Below are positions 38,201 to 50,000 of a stretch of 64,000 nucleotides of DNA, piece after piece. The position numbers were made by a program, and so were the translations under genes. The stretch comes from Tetrahymena elliotti 4EA (lineage: Eukaryota; Ciliophora; Oligohymenophorea; Hymenostomatida; Tetrahymenidae). Positions within the stretch are counted from its first letter, which is position 1, and every line of letters starts with the position of its first letter. Where the stretch lies: contig JH720315.1 of assembly GCA_000231825.2 (NCBI GenBank), positions 878,522 to 942,521 on the forward strand. Direction: 5' to 3'. The notes beneath the pieces are model-generated. The model was not told where the DNA came from. It did not search any database and worked only from the letters and a program-made list of their open reading frames with translations.

Positions 38201-39815
38201 TCAGTAGAGAGTATGAAGTAATATTGAATGAATGTGTTTGTAATGGTTCTATTTGTATTTATTTGAGTGCAAATAACCTAATTAAATTAATTAATGACGT
38301 AAGTTACTGTCATTAATCTGTAAATTTTATTTAAATATCAAAATTAAATAAAAGAATTTCTTTTGTTCTTTCAATTCATTCACATTTATCTTAATTGTCT
38401 CTATGTAACTTTCCTTCAATAGAAATAATCTTAATTTTGTTATCTCAAATTTATAATATTATCCTTATCCTTCTGTCCAATTAATATTTTATTTAGCGTA
38501 ACATTAGCATAGTAACAAGGCATTTATACCTGAATGCATTTTCATTCAAATTAATCTGTTTACTCTATCCAAAATATAATTACAGCCAATTCCATCAACA
38601 ACAGTGAACTTATTATGTTTTTTTTATTGAGCCATAAATAAATGAAATATTTAAAACGCCAATTAAATTTAGATGTTAATTGATAAAAAAAGAAGATAGA
38701 ATAGTTTCATTCGATTTTATAGATTTTTAAATCTAAGTTTATAATTGGATGAAATTCAAAGAGAATGAAAAAATAATCTATCTGTATATCTTTCTATTTA
38801 TCTGATTATCTACTCAATCGATTTCTATTTTTGGATGTAAAATCAAAGTAAATTTATTGATTATTTTTAAGGCTATTTTTGGTAAAAAGAAAGCAAGAAA
38901 GTTTGTTCTTATTTAATCATTTAGAATAGTTTAAATTATTATTTTTAAATGTAATCAATTTATTGAAAAGGAATTTATTGGAAAAATAGTGATGAAAATT
39001 AATTATAAAATAGAATGTGGAGAGTATATATTTAGTTAAGGCAAGAGCTTACTGATGATAGGAATACCATTAGAGTCAGTACAAGGAATCAAAGTAGTTT
39101 TGGTGTTAGAGTCAATACAGAGAGCATCATATTGAAGGGCCTTTCTGGGATCCATTCTTTGACTTTTGGGAACACCTAATTGAGCAGCTCTTTCGTTTAA
39201 GAGGGTGATATTCATTTTCCAGTAATCCATAGGGGAAGTAATAAGACAACCCTTGTTGGAGACGGGCTTGTAACATAAATTATCAATAGTAACGTCGTTT
39301 CCATCCTTTTTGAAGGATCTAGTATTGATAACCTTTTCGAGGTAATATAACCACTTAAGGGAGTCTAATTAGAAGAGATTGGGGACATTTGAATCTGTAG
39401 AGTTAGTATCAGTATCTTCAAGAACTCTTTTAGTAGTAAATGTGCTATTAGATGAAGTACTCAAGAATTCCTTCTTTTAAGTTAAGAAAAGAGGATCTCT
39501 CTTTTCAGCACATTCACTTTATTTAAGAAGACGATTGGAACTCTAAGTTCCACCTGGCTATTTAAAATTAGGTCCAGCGGAAATAATAATTTAGTTAATT
39601 CTAAAAAACTGTCCAAAGTTATCATTGAAATATTTTTATTCTGTGAAAGTTCTGCCTGCATCAGGAGCCCAAAGATTCTAAGGATCTGTTTCCATTCTGA
39701 GATTAAGCATTCCCAAAGAGAAAACACCAGTAACTAAGATGCAAAATCCAATGGCGATGCACTTGTTACGTGCGCATTTTTCAGCTAATTTGCCGAAGAG
39801 TTAACCAAATCCCAT
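35298..39815 (-). CDS. NPC1/Patched-like sterol-sensing membrane protein (1,007 aa, 7 exons)
   Basis: Exons (minus): 39815-39053, 37994-37480, 37272-36933, 36871-36602, 36548-36219, 36159-35891, 35834-35298; introns 1058, 207, 61, 53, 59 and 56 nt; 1,007 aa. An N-terminal membrane segment ('CIAIGFCILVTGVFSLGML') is followed by 'DPQNLWAPDAGR', 'YFNDNFGQFFRINQIII' and later 'FMAERSIPDELVEET', diagnostic of the NPC1/Patched family. The sterol-sensing region contains 'SYSLMFIYISLAIGSF' and 'FLILAIGVDNMFII' (GxDN signature). The C-terminal half repeats the permease fold ('LITSVGLGVEFCVHLVISY'). The N-terminal cholesterol-binding domain of full NPC1 (~1,280 aa) is absent. RND-type family; likely moves or senses sterols in an endosomal or plasma membrane. 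Codon use is less A/T-biased than in the neighbours (many TTC, GTC, GGT), suggesting strong expression. The acidic tail 'SLEEEEEVFE' is a possible sorting signal. Confidence 0.9.
38201..38635 (-). CDS. Coding-like ORF inside intron 1 of the NPC1-like gene
   Basis: Inside the 1,058-nt first intron and on the same strand, ATG at 38635 opens 29 codons ('MAQQKKHNKFTVVDGIGCNY...') to a TGA at 38548-38546. A second ATG immediately after it (38545) continues in the same frame for 114 codons to TGA at 38203-38201, with varied residues such as 'NWTEGQGQYYKFEITKL' and 'ESYIETIKINVNEL'. The composition is protein-like, unlike ordinary introns here. It could be a nested small gene with an unrecognised intron across the TGA, a relic, or unrecognised NPC1 exons. 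The exon 1/exon 2 join already matches NPC1 without it. No family recognised. Confidence 0.35.
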
Positions 39816-42518
39816 ATTAAATCTATTTGAATATTAAAAAGATTTAAAAATTAAACATTTTAATCACGCATTTTGCTAACAAATATTTTGTCTAAAAATA
39901 TCAAAACAATTAATATTCTCAACAAGTTTCAAATAACTCAAATCATTTCATTTCTAAAACAACGTCTAAGATTGTTTTTTATTGTTGTATCCAAATATAT
40001 GCTCAAAATGCGTCCATTATTAAATGAAGAAACTTGAAATAACTTATACTTTTTCTTCCTTTTTTCTTTGAATCAGTGATTGAATGAATGATTTTTGTAT
40101 GTTTGTTGTTTGTTTGTCTTTCTTTCTTCTTTATTTAATATGATATCTTCTTTCTAATATTATTAATGATTCTTTCTTTCTTTGTTTATTTTTTTAATAA
40201 ATTATTCAATTAAGCACTCACTTAAATAAATAACCTATTCAATCTATTAATTGTTCTAATTCCACTTAAATTCATTCAATTGGATGCTTAGAATTCATTC
40301 ATTTCTTTGTTTGTTAGTTTATTTTCCTATTTGATAGTGCCTTACTTTTGTTTCTTTGATTTTTCATCAATGATTTAAGAGATAGATGCGCTTAAATGAA
40401 AACGAAACACAATGATAAATGACATACATAGATCAATATCAGTGATTATTTATTTCATGTATTTATGTATGGCATTATAATAATGAATAAATAAATTAAA
40501 TTTATATATTTATTGCATTGATAAATTAAATAGAGGAAAGAGTCTAAAAAAGATTGTTTTTTCAATTGAATTTAATATTATATTCCCCCTCAAACAAATA
40601 CTTCCCAAATAATTAATAATATTATATAAATTTGTATGAAATCTATCTTCACTCACTTTTTTAAAGAATTACTCTATATCTACAAATTTATTTTCATTCA
40701 TTCAATCCCAAATAAATTTATAAATAAATAAACAAACTAACAAGCAAACTCTTCTAATTAATTAATAATTTTACAAATTAATTCTTCTCATCTTTATTAC
40801 TTGGCTATATACTAACTATCCCATTCCATCCCATCTCATTCCTAGTTAGTTAATCATAAAAATTATAACTAACTCTCTTTTACTCATTTACTAATTATTA
40901 AGCTCTTTATTTGATTTTCTTATTTTCTTTTATATTTTTAAACCTCTCTCTCTTCTCTTTATTTAATAACTTCATTCATAATTAAAACTATCACTTTTTT
41001 TTATTCTTCTATCATATTCGAGCAATTATATCCATTTCTCACTCTCCATTTATTTTTTTATTGTTTCAAAGCACCACTTGAGTGTCTTCATCCATTTTTG
41101 CTAATCAGGGGAGAAATAAAAAATGATTTTTTATTGGGATAATAGAATGAATTTTTTAAAACTGCATGTTGGTTATTAGTTGATTTAAATAAAATATAAA
41201 GATAAAATATTTATGGCATGTAAGGCTTACAATTTAGAATTACATTGTTTTTCTCCACAATTTTTTTAAATTACAGAAAAATCAATTACATACATCATTT
41301 GATATTTAAGCCACCTACTTACTCTCAAATAATGAGTTAATAATATTATTCAATTTTTCATACAAACTACTCTAACATGTATGACATTTCTCCATGTTTT
41401 TATTACATAATTCTATTACATTCTTTCAATATTCTTTTATTATTCTTTTAAAACCTTAAAAAAATCATATCAAACAAAAAATTCTAAAACTTTCTTGTTT
41501 CTTACAACTTAAGATAAACTTTATCATTTTTAAAAGAATCATCTATGTCTTAACTAGAAAATTTTTTTTGAGTTCAGACATAAAATCTAAAAATAATTAT
41601 TTGAATATGTGTTCTAATTTAATTAATTTTCAACCATTTTAATCAAATAAAAATATTATTTTTCTTTTTAATATCTATCTCAAACAAAAAAAATTTTATT
41701 AATAATGTTAAATATTATCTATTGTAAAAAAAAAAATTTAAGATGATAAAAAATTTCTAAAAAATAATAATATCTACTAGATAAAGTTCATTTCATAAAT
41801 AAAAATTTAATATGAAGTTAGTTTAATTTAAGAGAACTTGCAGTATCTATCTTAAATACTTCTAAGTGATTTATTTTAATTTAAAGATTATATCAAATAT
41901 TTTATTTTTCTATGAAGATTATAAATTTAATATTTATAATCTCATAAACACTAAATACTTTTAGAGGTTAATATTTAAATAACCTATAGACAATATTTAC
42001 CAGCTCTACTAGAACAGTTATGATAGTTTAGTCAACTCTGATATAATTACCATCTCCTAATTAGTTAAAATTTTAATTATATAACCTTAAACTGATAAAC
42101 AGAGATTCGAAACTATTTAATATTATTCTTATTAGACTGTAATATTTTATAAACTAATATCTAGACACTTCTAAAGCTTATATGCCCAGAAAAAAAGTAA
42201 TTTTAATTTAAAAATAAAATGTATCATTTCAAAAAATGCTATTTTTTGTGTGAAAATAAAATATTTAGAGTGTTAGATAAAAATGTAGAGTAACTTTTTA
42301 AACTTTTTAAATATTACAAATCTATTAACAATATTTACTTTTAAAAATGATAATTATTTCTCATATTTTGTTTCATATAATAATTTTAATCATTAATTAC
42401 AACATCTTCTTAAATTAATATAATCTTGACTAAAAAACTCCAATTTTAAATAAGATATTCCACAAAATATACAAGAAATTGCTTATTTTGTGTATTTTAT
42501 TGTAATAATTTTCCAAAT

Positions 42519-42606
42519 TTAATCTAAAATGTTGAATATCTAAAAAAATAAAAATTTTAGAGTATTTGAATAAATGTAAGAAAGATTCATCTATATTTTA
42601 TTTTGA
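42519..42606 (+). repeat. LRR-locus upstream segment, copy 1
   Basis: Shares blocks such as gttgaatat, aaaaaaataaaaa and aagaaagattcat with the segments at 42820-42908 and 44833-44930. It has no LRR gene directly after it, so it may mark a deleted third gene copy. Confidence 0.65.
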
Positions 42607-42819
42607 CAATTATTTTTTAATTTTCTTTTTGGTTAATGTGTTGGTTGGTTTTAAAAATCTTACTTCAAAAAATTTATTAATTTATTTCTGATAAAAAGAT
42701 TAACTAATTTTCAATAAAACATTTCACTCGATTTTACAATATTAATTATCATTTGAAGCTAAAGAAGTTTACTTGCATAATTTCAAATTATTTATCTATT
42801 TTGATGAATAACTTACAAT

Positions 42820-42908
42820 TTGATCTAAATTGTTGAATATTTTTTAAAAAATAAATAGTTTTAAATATCTTAGAATAAATAACAGAAAGATTCATTTTTA
42901 TTTTGATT
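42820..42908 (+). repeat. LRR-locus upstream segment, copy 2
   Basis: Lies about 90 bp before the ATG of the first LRR gene. It is similar to copy 1 and copy 3 over ~90 bp and continues into a further conserved stretch (tagttgaatttaatagaa) shared with the second LRR gene. Confidence 0.65.
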
Positions 42909-42993
42909 ATTTACCAATCTGATCAAAATCTAACTTTTTTTAGTTGAATTTAATAGAAAGAGTAGAAAATTAAAATTAAGAAAGACAGTAAAA

Positions 42994-44487
42994 ATGGGTA
43001 ATCACTTAGGTTAAAGTTAGGTTAGCTATGATGAAATTCGAATAAAATCAAGAGTTTCACTTAGTTTTTAAAAGTAATTAGGTTTGATACTTAATAGATT
43101 AGTGAAAGATACCCCATATTTGTAAGAATTAAAATACATCGCAAATGATAAATATAATTTAGTTTTATCTGCATACGATTAGAAGTTATAATAGAAGATA
43201 GGAATATGTATTAGTTATTGGGTAATCAGTAATATTGAACAACAAATATAAAATACCTCAAAAAGTTTAATTTTTCAAGCTAAGATTATTTAAACTGGTA
43301 AATTATTTGAAATGAAAAAGATGGATGATTATTTAGTTTACTTTTTAAATTACGATTGGTATATATAATTTCTAAAAGAATAATGCAATTAATAGAAAAC
43401 TGCAAATATTAAATATCTCACTGAAAATCACCATTTGATAACTGATTTACATTACTAATTTGATGGGCATTATTAAATTATAGGAAAATAAATTAATAGG
43501 ATAAGTAACTTTAGGAGTTATTCATTTTTAAATGAAGAAGAATGCATTTTTTTTGGAACTTAAATATCTAAATGCTTATTTTTGAAATAGCTTAGCCTTA
43601 TAATTCCTAATAATTTTATTTAAAAAGGATGTTTTTATATAGGAAATTAGTTATCTTAATGCATTTATTTAGAAAAAATTGATATCAATATTTAAAATAA
43701 TAATCTTAGCTCTTAAGATGTATAACCCTTATTTCTTAGTTTACCTCAATTTATTTATCTAAAAGAATTGTCTTTAAATGTTTCTTTCAATTTTATTGAT
43801 AAAGCAGTCAACAATGATTTATCAGAGAATCTTGTAAAATGCTAAAAAATAGAGAAACTATCACTGATTTTGTAAAGAACTATTTTTAATTTAGAAAAAC
43901 TAGTATCAAATTTTTCAAAATTAGAATTACTTTCAAGTCTTGGATTGAATCTTAACTAGAATTAGATATGTGAACTAAACATTTTATCTTTATTTTCTGA
44001 AATTTCAAAGTGTAACTATCTGAGTCAATTAAATTTGTCTCTATCTTAAAGTGAGATTAATAAATAAACAGCTTTGTCTTTTAGTTAAACATTATAATAA
44101 TTAAATAAGATATCATTAGATTTTAAAGATACTAAATTAAATGATGAGGGACTTGCTAGTTTAGTTTAAGGAATTAATTTAAATACAATTCAGGATTTTT
44201 AAATTAATTTGAACTAAAACAAAATCACATCGAAGGGCTTTAAACATTTTGGAGAGAAAATATGTAAATGTTAATAAATTAAAGTACTAGGAATAAAATG
44301 TTAAAATAAATATATTGGTGAATAAGGAATTATTTACTTTATGAAAGGATTAAAAAGTTTAAAGAATCTTTAAAGATTAAGCTGCGTTTTAAATAACAAT
44401 AATGCTAAATCTCACATAATGATATCAAAAAGTTGTAGTTATATTTTTAAAATTAAAAAACTAGTTTTTTTTTCTGTTCTTTTTTGA
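42994..44487 (+). CDS. Leucine-rich-repeat protein, tandem paralogue A (497 aa, internally deleted)
   Basis: A single exon of 498 codons from ATG (42994) to TGA (44485-44487) using TAA/TAG as Gln. After an N-terminal domain of ~190 residues, repeats of about 27-30 residues with Leu at regular spacing follow ('KCQKIEKLSLIL', 'SKLELLSSLGLNLNQNQI', 'LNKISLDFKDTKLNDEGL'), typical of RNI/Ran-GAP-like LRRs that bind proteins. It aligns with the downstream gene over its whole length, but ~180 residues of repeats are missing before the shared C-terminus 'FKIKKLVF..LF'. The start 'MGNHLG' carries Gly2, a possible myristoylation site. No catalytic domain. Function unknown. Confidence 0.8.
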
Positions 44488-45023
44488 AATTAAAAAGTTG
44501 GATTTAATTGACTCATTCTTTATTTTAAAAAAAAGATTTTATTCTTTTAACTTTTATTTTTATTTAATGAAAATGAAAATAGGTTTATTGTTGAATAAAA
44601 AGGGAATTTCATTTATAATACATGAAATAATTTAAAATAATTAAAAACTGATTTTTTTAGTAATTCAAATATTTATGAAATTATTATTAATTATTTCTTC
44701 AACAAATTCATAAAATATTAGGAAATATTTTCATAAAAATAGCAAAATTCTTTTAATTAATAAAAATTAAATATTTCATAAAATGGTATGCCAACTATCA
44801 TATTTTTAATATTACCTAGTATACTTTGATAAATTTGATCAAAATTGTTAAATATTTCTAAAAAAATAAAAAGTTTTGAATATCTTAGAATGAATGTAAG
44901 AAAGATTCATCTAATTTTGTATTTTAACAATTAATCAAATATCTAATCTGATCAAAATTTAATATTTTTTTAGTTGAATTTAATAGAATAAGTAAAAATT
45001 AAAATTAATAAAGATAACAATAA
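44488..45023. other. Spacer between LRR paralogues
   Basis: AT-rich spacer containing the third copy of the upstream segment (44833-44930) before paralogue B. No other feature seen. Confidence 0.6.
44833..44930 (+). repeat. LRR-locus upstream segment, copy 3
   Basis: The closest match to copy 1 (aagaaagattcatcta shared), about 95 bp before the paralogue B start. This indicates that the unit of duplication included the 5' flank and presumably the promoter. Confidence 0.65.
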
Positions 45024-47066
45024 ATGGGTAATTATTTATTGAGTAAAAGTTAGGCAAGCTATGAAGATATTAAACAAAAATCAAGTATTTAGTTGATTTT
45101 TTAAAATTAGTTGGATTAGGTGCTTAAGAGACTGATGAAAGATTATCTGTACTTATAGGAATTAAAATACATCACAAATGATAAATATAATTTAATTTTA
45201 TCAGCATTCGATTAGAAGAGATAATAGAAGATAGGAATATGTATTAATGAATCGAAAATCAGCAATGTTGAAGAATATTAAATCTCAAAAAGCTTGATCT
45301 TTCCAGCTGAGATTATTTAGAATGGTAAATTAATCTTAGAAGTGAAAAACATGGACAATTATTTGGTTTATTTTTTAAATTATGATGAATACTTATAATC
45401 TCTAAAAGAACAATGTAATTAATAGAAAACTGCGGATATTAATTTTCTGACTGAAAATCATCATTTGATAACTAATTTATATTACTGTGCTGCTGGAAGA
45501 TCTTAAATTGTTCCTTAAGACCCTATTAATATTATGAATAACTTTAAGATAAATGCAAATTCATCTTTAAAGGAAGAGAATTGTATTTTTCTTGGAAATT
45601 AAATTTCAAAATGCTTATTTTTGAAATAGCTTAGTTTTACAATCCCGAATAATTTTATTTAAAAAGGATGTTCTTATTTAGGACATTAGTTATCTTAATG
45701 CATTTATTTAGAAAAAATTGATATAGACATTTAAAATAATTATGTTAGCTCTTAAGATGTGCAGCCCTTATTTCTTAGTTTATCAAGATTTATTCATCTA
45801 AATGATTTGCTTTTAAATCTTTCTTTCAATTATATTGGTAAAGCAATAGATGTTTTATCAGAGAATCTATTAAAATGCAAAAAGATTGAGAAATTATCAC
45901 TGATTTTATCAAGAATAGATTTTTTTAACTTAGAAAAGCTTGCATCAGCTATTTCAAAACTAGAATTACTTACTACTCTTGGATTGAGTCTTAGCTACAA
46001 TTAGATAAGCTAATAAGAAATTTCAAGTTTATTTTCATAAATTTCAAAGTGTAGCAATCTGAAAGGGTTATACTTATCTCTAATTAAAAATGAAATCGAT
46101 GAATAAACAGCTTTATGTTTTAGTTAAGCATTATAAAACTTAAAATAATTAAATAAAATATCATTAGATTTTATAGATAATAAATTAAATGATGAGGGAC
46201 TTACTAATTTATTTTAAGGAATAGATCATTTAAATAAAATTGAAGAGTTTTCAATTATTTTGAACTAAAATAAAATTACATCCAATGGCTTTAAAAACTT
46301 TGGAGAGGAAATAGGTAAATGCGAATCCATTAATTTACTAAGAATAGTTTATTAAAATAACTCTATTGATGAATAAGGAATTATTGATTTTATGAAAGGA
46401 TTGAAAAGCTTAAAGAATCTTTAAAGATTTATATGCTTTTTAAATAACAATTATTAGTCAAAAGGATTAAGTTAAGCTCTAAATGAATTGAGTGAAAACT
46501 GTAATTAAATTCAAGAAATTAAATTATAGTTATAAAATAACAGCTTAAAAGATAATACCAGCTTGATTGCAAGTTCTTTTTAAAGATTCTAATAATTATA
46601 AAATTTAAATATCTCATTAAAAAACAACAACATTAATGAATAAGAATTAAGTTTATTTGCTGAAAATATTTCTAAACTACCTCAACTTACTATTTTGGAA
46701 TTAGACCTAGAAAATAATTAAATTAAAAACTCTGAAAATATTTAAAAATTTGGTTTTTATCTCTCTTAAATCAATACTTTGTAAAAATTAACCTTAAGTT
46801 TCGCCTAAAATTAAATTGAAAATTAAGGGGCCTTTCTTCTTGTTGATAGTTTATCTAACAGCCCAGGACTTACAACTCTCTAACTTTTTTTAAATAGTAA
46901 CTTAATAACAGAAGAAGGCTTTTCTTTGATGGCCAAATCATTTGCTAAATATAAAAATTTGAGCTCTCTTATTCTTTTTATTCTAAATCTCGGCATAATT
47001 AATCCAAAAAGTTTTAAATATATTTTAAAAATTAAAAAGTTAGTCTTTCATTACATTCTTTTTTGA
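45024..47066 (+). CDS. Leucine-rich-repeat protein, tandem paralogue B (680 aa)
   Basis: A single exon of 681 codons from ATG (45024) to TGA (47064-47066). Same architecture as paralogue A but full length: an N-terminal domain, then some 15 LRRs of RNI type ('KKIEKLSLILSRIDFFNLEKL', 'LNDEGLTNLFQGIDHLNKI', 'LKDNTSLIASSF'), ending 'YILKIKKLVFHYILF'. The N-terminal domain has 'DYLVYFLNYDEYLQSLKEQC' and no family I recognise. 'MGNYLL' again gives Gly2. Likely a protein-protein interaction platform, perhaps membrane-associated. No introns, no enzyme motif. Confidence 0.82.
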
Positions 47067-47241
47067 AATGTTTTTCTTTGTTTTTTATTTCATTTTGAAT
47101 TAACTTGTGAGATTCAATATAATATGATATTTCTCATTGAATTTTAAAATATTAAAATAAAAATTAAATAACTAAATAATATAATTAGCTTCACTACAAA
47201 ATTAAAATAAGTTCATATTCAGTAAAAAAGTATTTCATTTA
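47067..47241. other. Short intergenic
   Basis: Convergent 3' ends of the LRR gene (plus) and the uncertain minus-strand ORF. AT-rich; no feature. Confidence 0.5.
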
Positions 47242-47828
47242 TCAATTCATCAAATAATTTAATAATATTAAGATATTTTTTAGAAATTACCAAGGTAATT
47301 GGAATATTTTTGGTATTAATATTTTAAAAAATTGGAATAAAAAATAATACAATGAATTAGGTTTTTTTTGAATAATATGATCTATTTTATTTCCTCTTAA
47401 CTTTATTCTTAACAATTTATTAAATTATTCTTTCATTCTTTTAATGATTTTATTAACAGAAAATGGTTTTTAAAAGAATTTAAACCATATAAATTTATTT
47501 TTGTTTAAAGAAAGAAGATATTTGAAGTTAGAAGGATTAATATTGTTAATAGGCATTTTTGATAATGATTTATTTGGTTTATCGATTAAATCATTAGGTA
47601 ACACGTATAGAATGATAGTATTTTCAAAGAAGTCAGACAGACAGAAAGAATGTGATTTTTTAATCAAATAGAACTTTTCACTATTTGTTTGTGAATCAAG
47701 CTGATTTTAGTTTTAAATAATTAATTAAGAATTTAATTTGGAAAATTATTGAATCTATTTAGTAGCAAGCAAGTAATTGAGCAGATCAAAAAGTAAATAA
47801 ATAGAGAAGATAGGAAATAGAATTTCAT
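47242..47828 (-). CDS. Possible small secretory/membrane protein, frame uncertain, divergent from HRD1
   Basis: ATG at 47828 begins 'MKFYFLSSLFIYFLICSITC', an excellent signal-peptide-like stretch, but this frame stops after 54 codons. The other frame, open from upstream through the same DNA to TGA at 47242, holds protein-like sequence 'QLDSQTNSEKFYLIKKSHSF', 'CLSDFFENTIILYVLP' and a hydrophobic end. The 'FYL...CL.DFFENT..LY' pattern is slightly reminiscent of GOLD/p24 lumenal domains, but this is weak. No GT occurs between the ATG and about 47700, so no standard intron joins the frames; a frameshift or a different start is needed. The ATG lies 37 bp from the HRD1 start on the other strand. 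Confidence 0.3.
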
Positions 47829-47865
47829 AAGTTATTTGAAAAGAAAGAGCAAAAAAACATAGCAA

Positions 47866-50000
47866 ATGACTGTTTTTACATTTAAGCATTATAGCTTTTT
47901 AAGCATCCTTTTAGCGGGAGGAGCAATAATTAATTCTTACACTATTCATGAACAGTTTTACCCTTCTATTATTTATCTCACAAATCAGAAATCCAATAAA
48001 TTGATCATGCTCAACTTTTTTTTCATGTTGGGACTAGCTTTTTTTAAGACAATCATGTCTTTTTTTTTCGGAGAAATCAGAGAAATAGAAAAATTAGTAA
48101 TTTATTTATTTATTAATTGTTTTCAAGCAAAAAAAAAACGTTTTCTAATTGCTGATTTTATTTTAAAAAAAAGAGTATTTTAGACAGTTTAAAGAGAAAG
48201 ATATTTGATATTGTTTTCATCATCTTGATTTACAAGGAAGATAACTTTGATTCCTCATTCTATTCATGGTTAATCGTATTAGGATTTATATGGATTATTC
48301 ACTAAGCAACAATTAAAAGATCTGAATATGTAAAAACTTATTCATTTTATTACTTTAGTTAAAGCATTTTTAATATTTTATTATTTGAAATGAATTCATT
48401 TATTTATTCATACACATTTTTCAAAAATAGCTTGTAGCAGAGAGCATAACAGATACGAAAATGCATATGAAGTTAACAATAATTTACATCTCATTAATTT
48501 GTTTGAATTCTTGTGTTCTCAGATATATGATAAAGATGTACACAAATTTTTCTATAGACTCTTATTTGGTATTGTTCTTCTTAGAATATTTGCTTATTAG
48601 CTTAAATATCATATTTCCAGCTATCAAATACTTTACTCTAGCATTTGAAATGTTTACTTACTCTCACTTCTAAAATAAAAACAATATTTTCATGGTCTTA
48701 GAATTTGTTTTAACTGTATCTAAACTCTGCATCTAGCTCTATATGAGAATTAAATACATGTTACTGTTCCCTTTCATTGTTGATCTAATTGAAAATTTTG
48801 TTCAACTCTACAACACAATTCAAAAATTCACCTCCTCTATAAAGCTCCTAAGACTCTTAAACAAGTAATCAATCATAATATTGAAAAAAAACACTTTGAA
48901 ATAATATAAATCACTCAGAATTAAATATCATATTATTATTATATCAAGTACAGAATATTAATATCAATTTAGAGTAGTATGAAATAAATTTCAGTTGTAA
49001 TTAAAATATTTAAAAGCAAGCATGAAAATAAAATATTCTAATAATAAAGCTATTATTACAATAAAAAATTAGAATAGCATTATTTTGATTGTTTTTAAAT
49101 AATGTAATTTCTTGTGAATATTAAAGAAATATGTTAAATAAACACTAATCGCAAAAAATTTATAAAAATATTAGTGAAAAGATTTACTGATATTAATAAT
49201 ATTTAAAGTAAAATGAGAATTTAAGGTATTGATATCATTCATCAATTACAAAAATAAAATACTCTCTTTATTAATTATATTTTTATAAATTAAATTTTAA
49301 ATTAATTTAAATTTGGAATGAAATAAAAAGATTACCAGATGTCGATTTAGATGAAATAGAAGAAGTAGATAATACATGTTTGATATGTTTATCAGAAATT
49401 AAACATGGAAAAAAGATAGGTTGTGGACACTTTTTCCATAAAAATTGCTTAAAAGAATTAATTTAAGGAAAAACAAATCAATTGTGCCCAAAATGTAGAA
49501 GTCCCATTAACATAGAGCAAGCTATAAAAGACCATGAAATAGAAGCTTTAAATAACAAAAAGAAACCTTAAACAATAAATAAATTAAATGTAATTAACAG
49601 TCAAAAGAATTCTGAAGAAATTAAAGATAATAAAAATTAAGAATAACAAGCAGACAATAAGTAATTCTAATTCGTTGCAGCAGAATAAAAGCTTATATCC
49701 TCAGTAGGTAAAAATTATTATCAATATCCTTTTTATCTAGAAATTCTAATGAATTATTATCTGAAAAATTAAACTTATTTGGATCCTAAACAACTGAATT
49801 AACTTTTACAATCAGCTAACTCTTAATCTAAAAACGAGAATACAATATATTTGGAAAAATTTTAAATGCTTCTTGTTAAGTTGTTAAATATTCATTTTAA
49901 ATTAGCAATCAATCAGCTTTATTAATTTGCTTTTAATCAAAAAATTAAACAACATTTTATTAATTTGAAACGATTTGAAATACTATTCATAGCATTGTGA
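47866..50000 (+). CDS. HRD1: HRD1/synoviolin-type ER membrane E3 ubiquitin ligase (500 aa, 4 exons)
   Basis: Exons: 47866-48118, 48184-48329, 48431-48864, 49331-50000; introns 65, 101 and 466 nt (GT-AG), phases closing to 500 aa. The N-terminus matches HRD1: 'FYPSIIYLTNQKSNKL', 'FFMLGLAFFKTIMSFFFGEI' with the FFG-x-[IL]R signature, then several more membrane segments. After the last one comes 'LLNKLPDVDLDEIEEVDN' and a RING-H2 finger 'CLICL...GCGHFFHKNCL...LCPKC' (about residues 293-332): CX2C, CXH, X2H, X2C, CX2C all present. HRD1 ubiquitinates misfolded ER proteins extracted by the ERAD channel; the RING recruits the E2. The C-terminal ~150 residues are Gln/Asn-rich. Intron 3 is long but its removal gives the expected membrane-to-RING linker. 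The next ORF might be a further part, but no join was found. Confidence 0.87.

Larger units (their letters stand above)
39816..42993. other. Intergenic, 3.2 kb
   Basis: Upstream of both the NPC1-like gene (minus) and the LRR genes (plus). It holds pyrimidine-rich simple sequence near 40.08-40.2 kb (tttgtttgtctttctttctt) and A/T tracts. At 42519-42606 and 42820-42908 there are two diverged copies of the segment that precedes the LRR genes, listed separately. No coding frame supported. Confidence 0.55.

Noticed and set aside
38546..38548. Selenocysteine readthrough at the in-frame TGA of the intron ORF
   Set aside because: No homology or SECIS evidence; TGA is the normal stop here and an ATG follows at once, so it is left only as a possibility.
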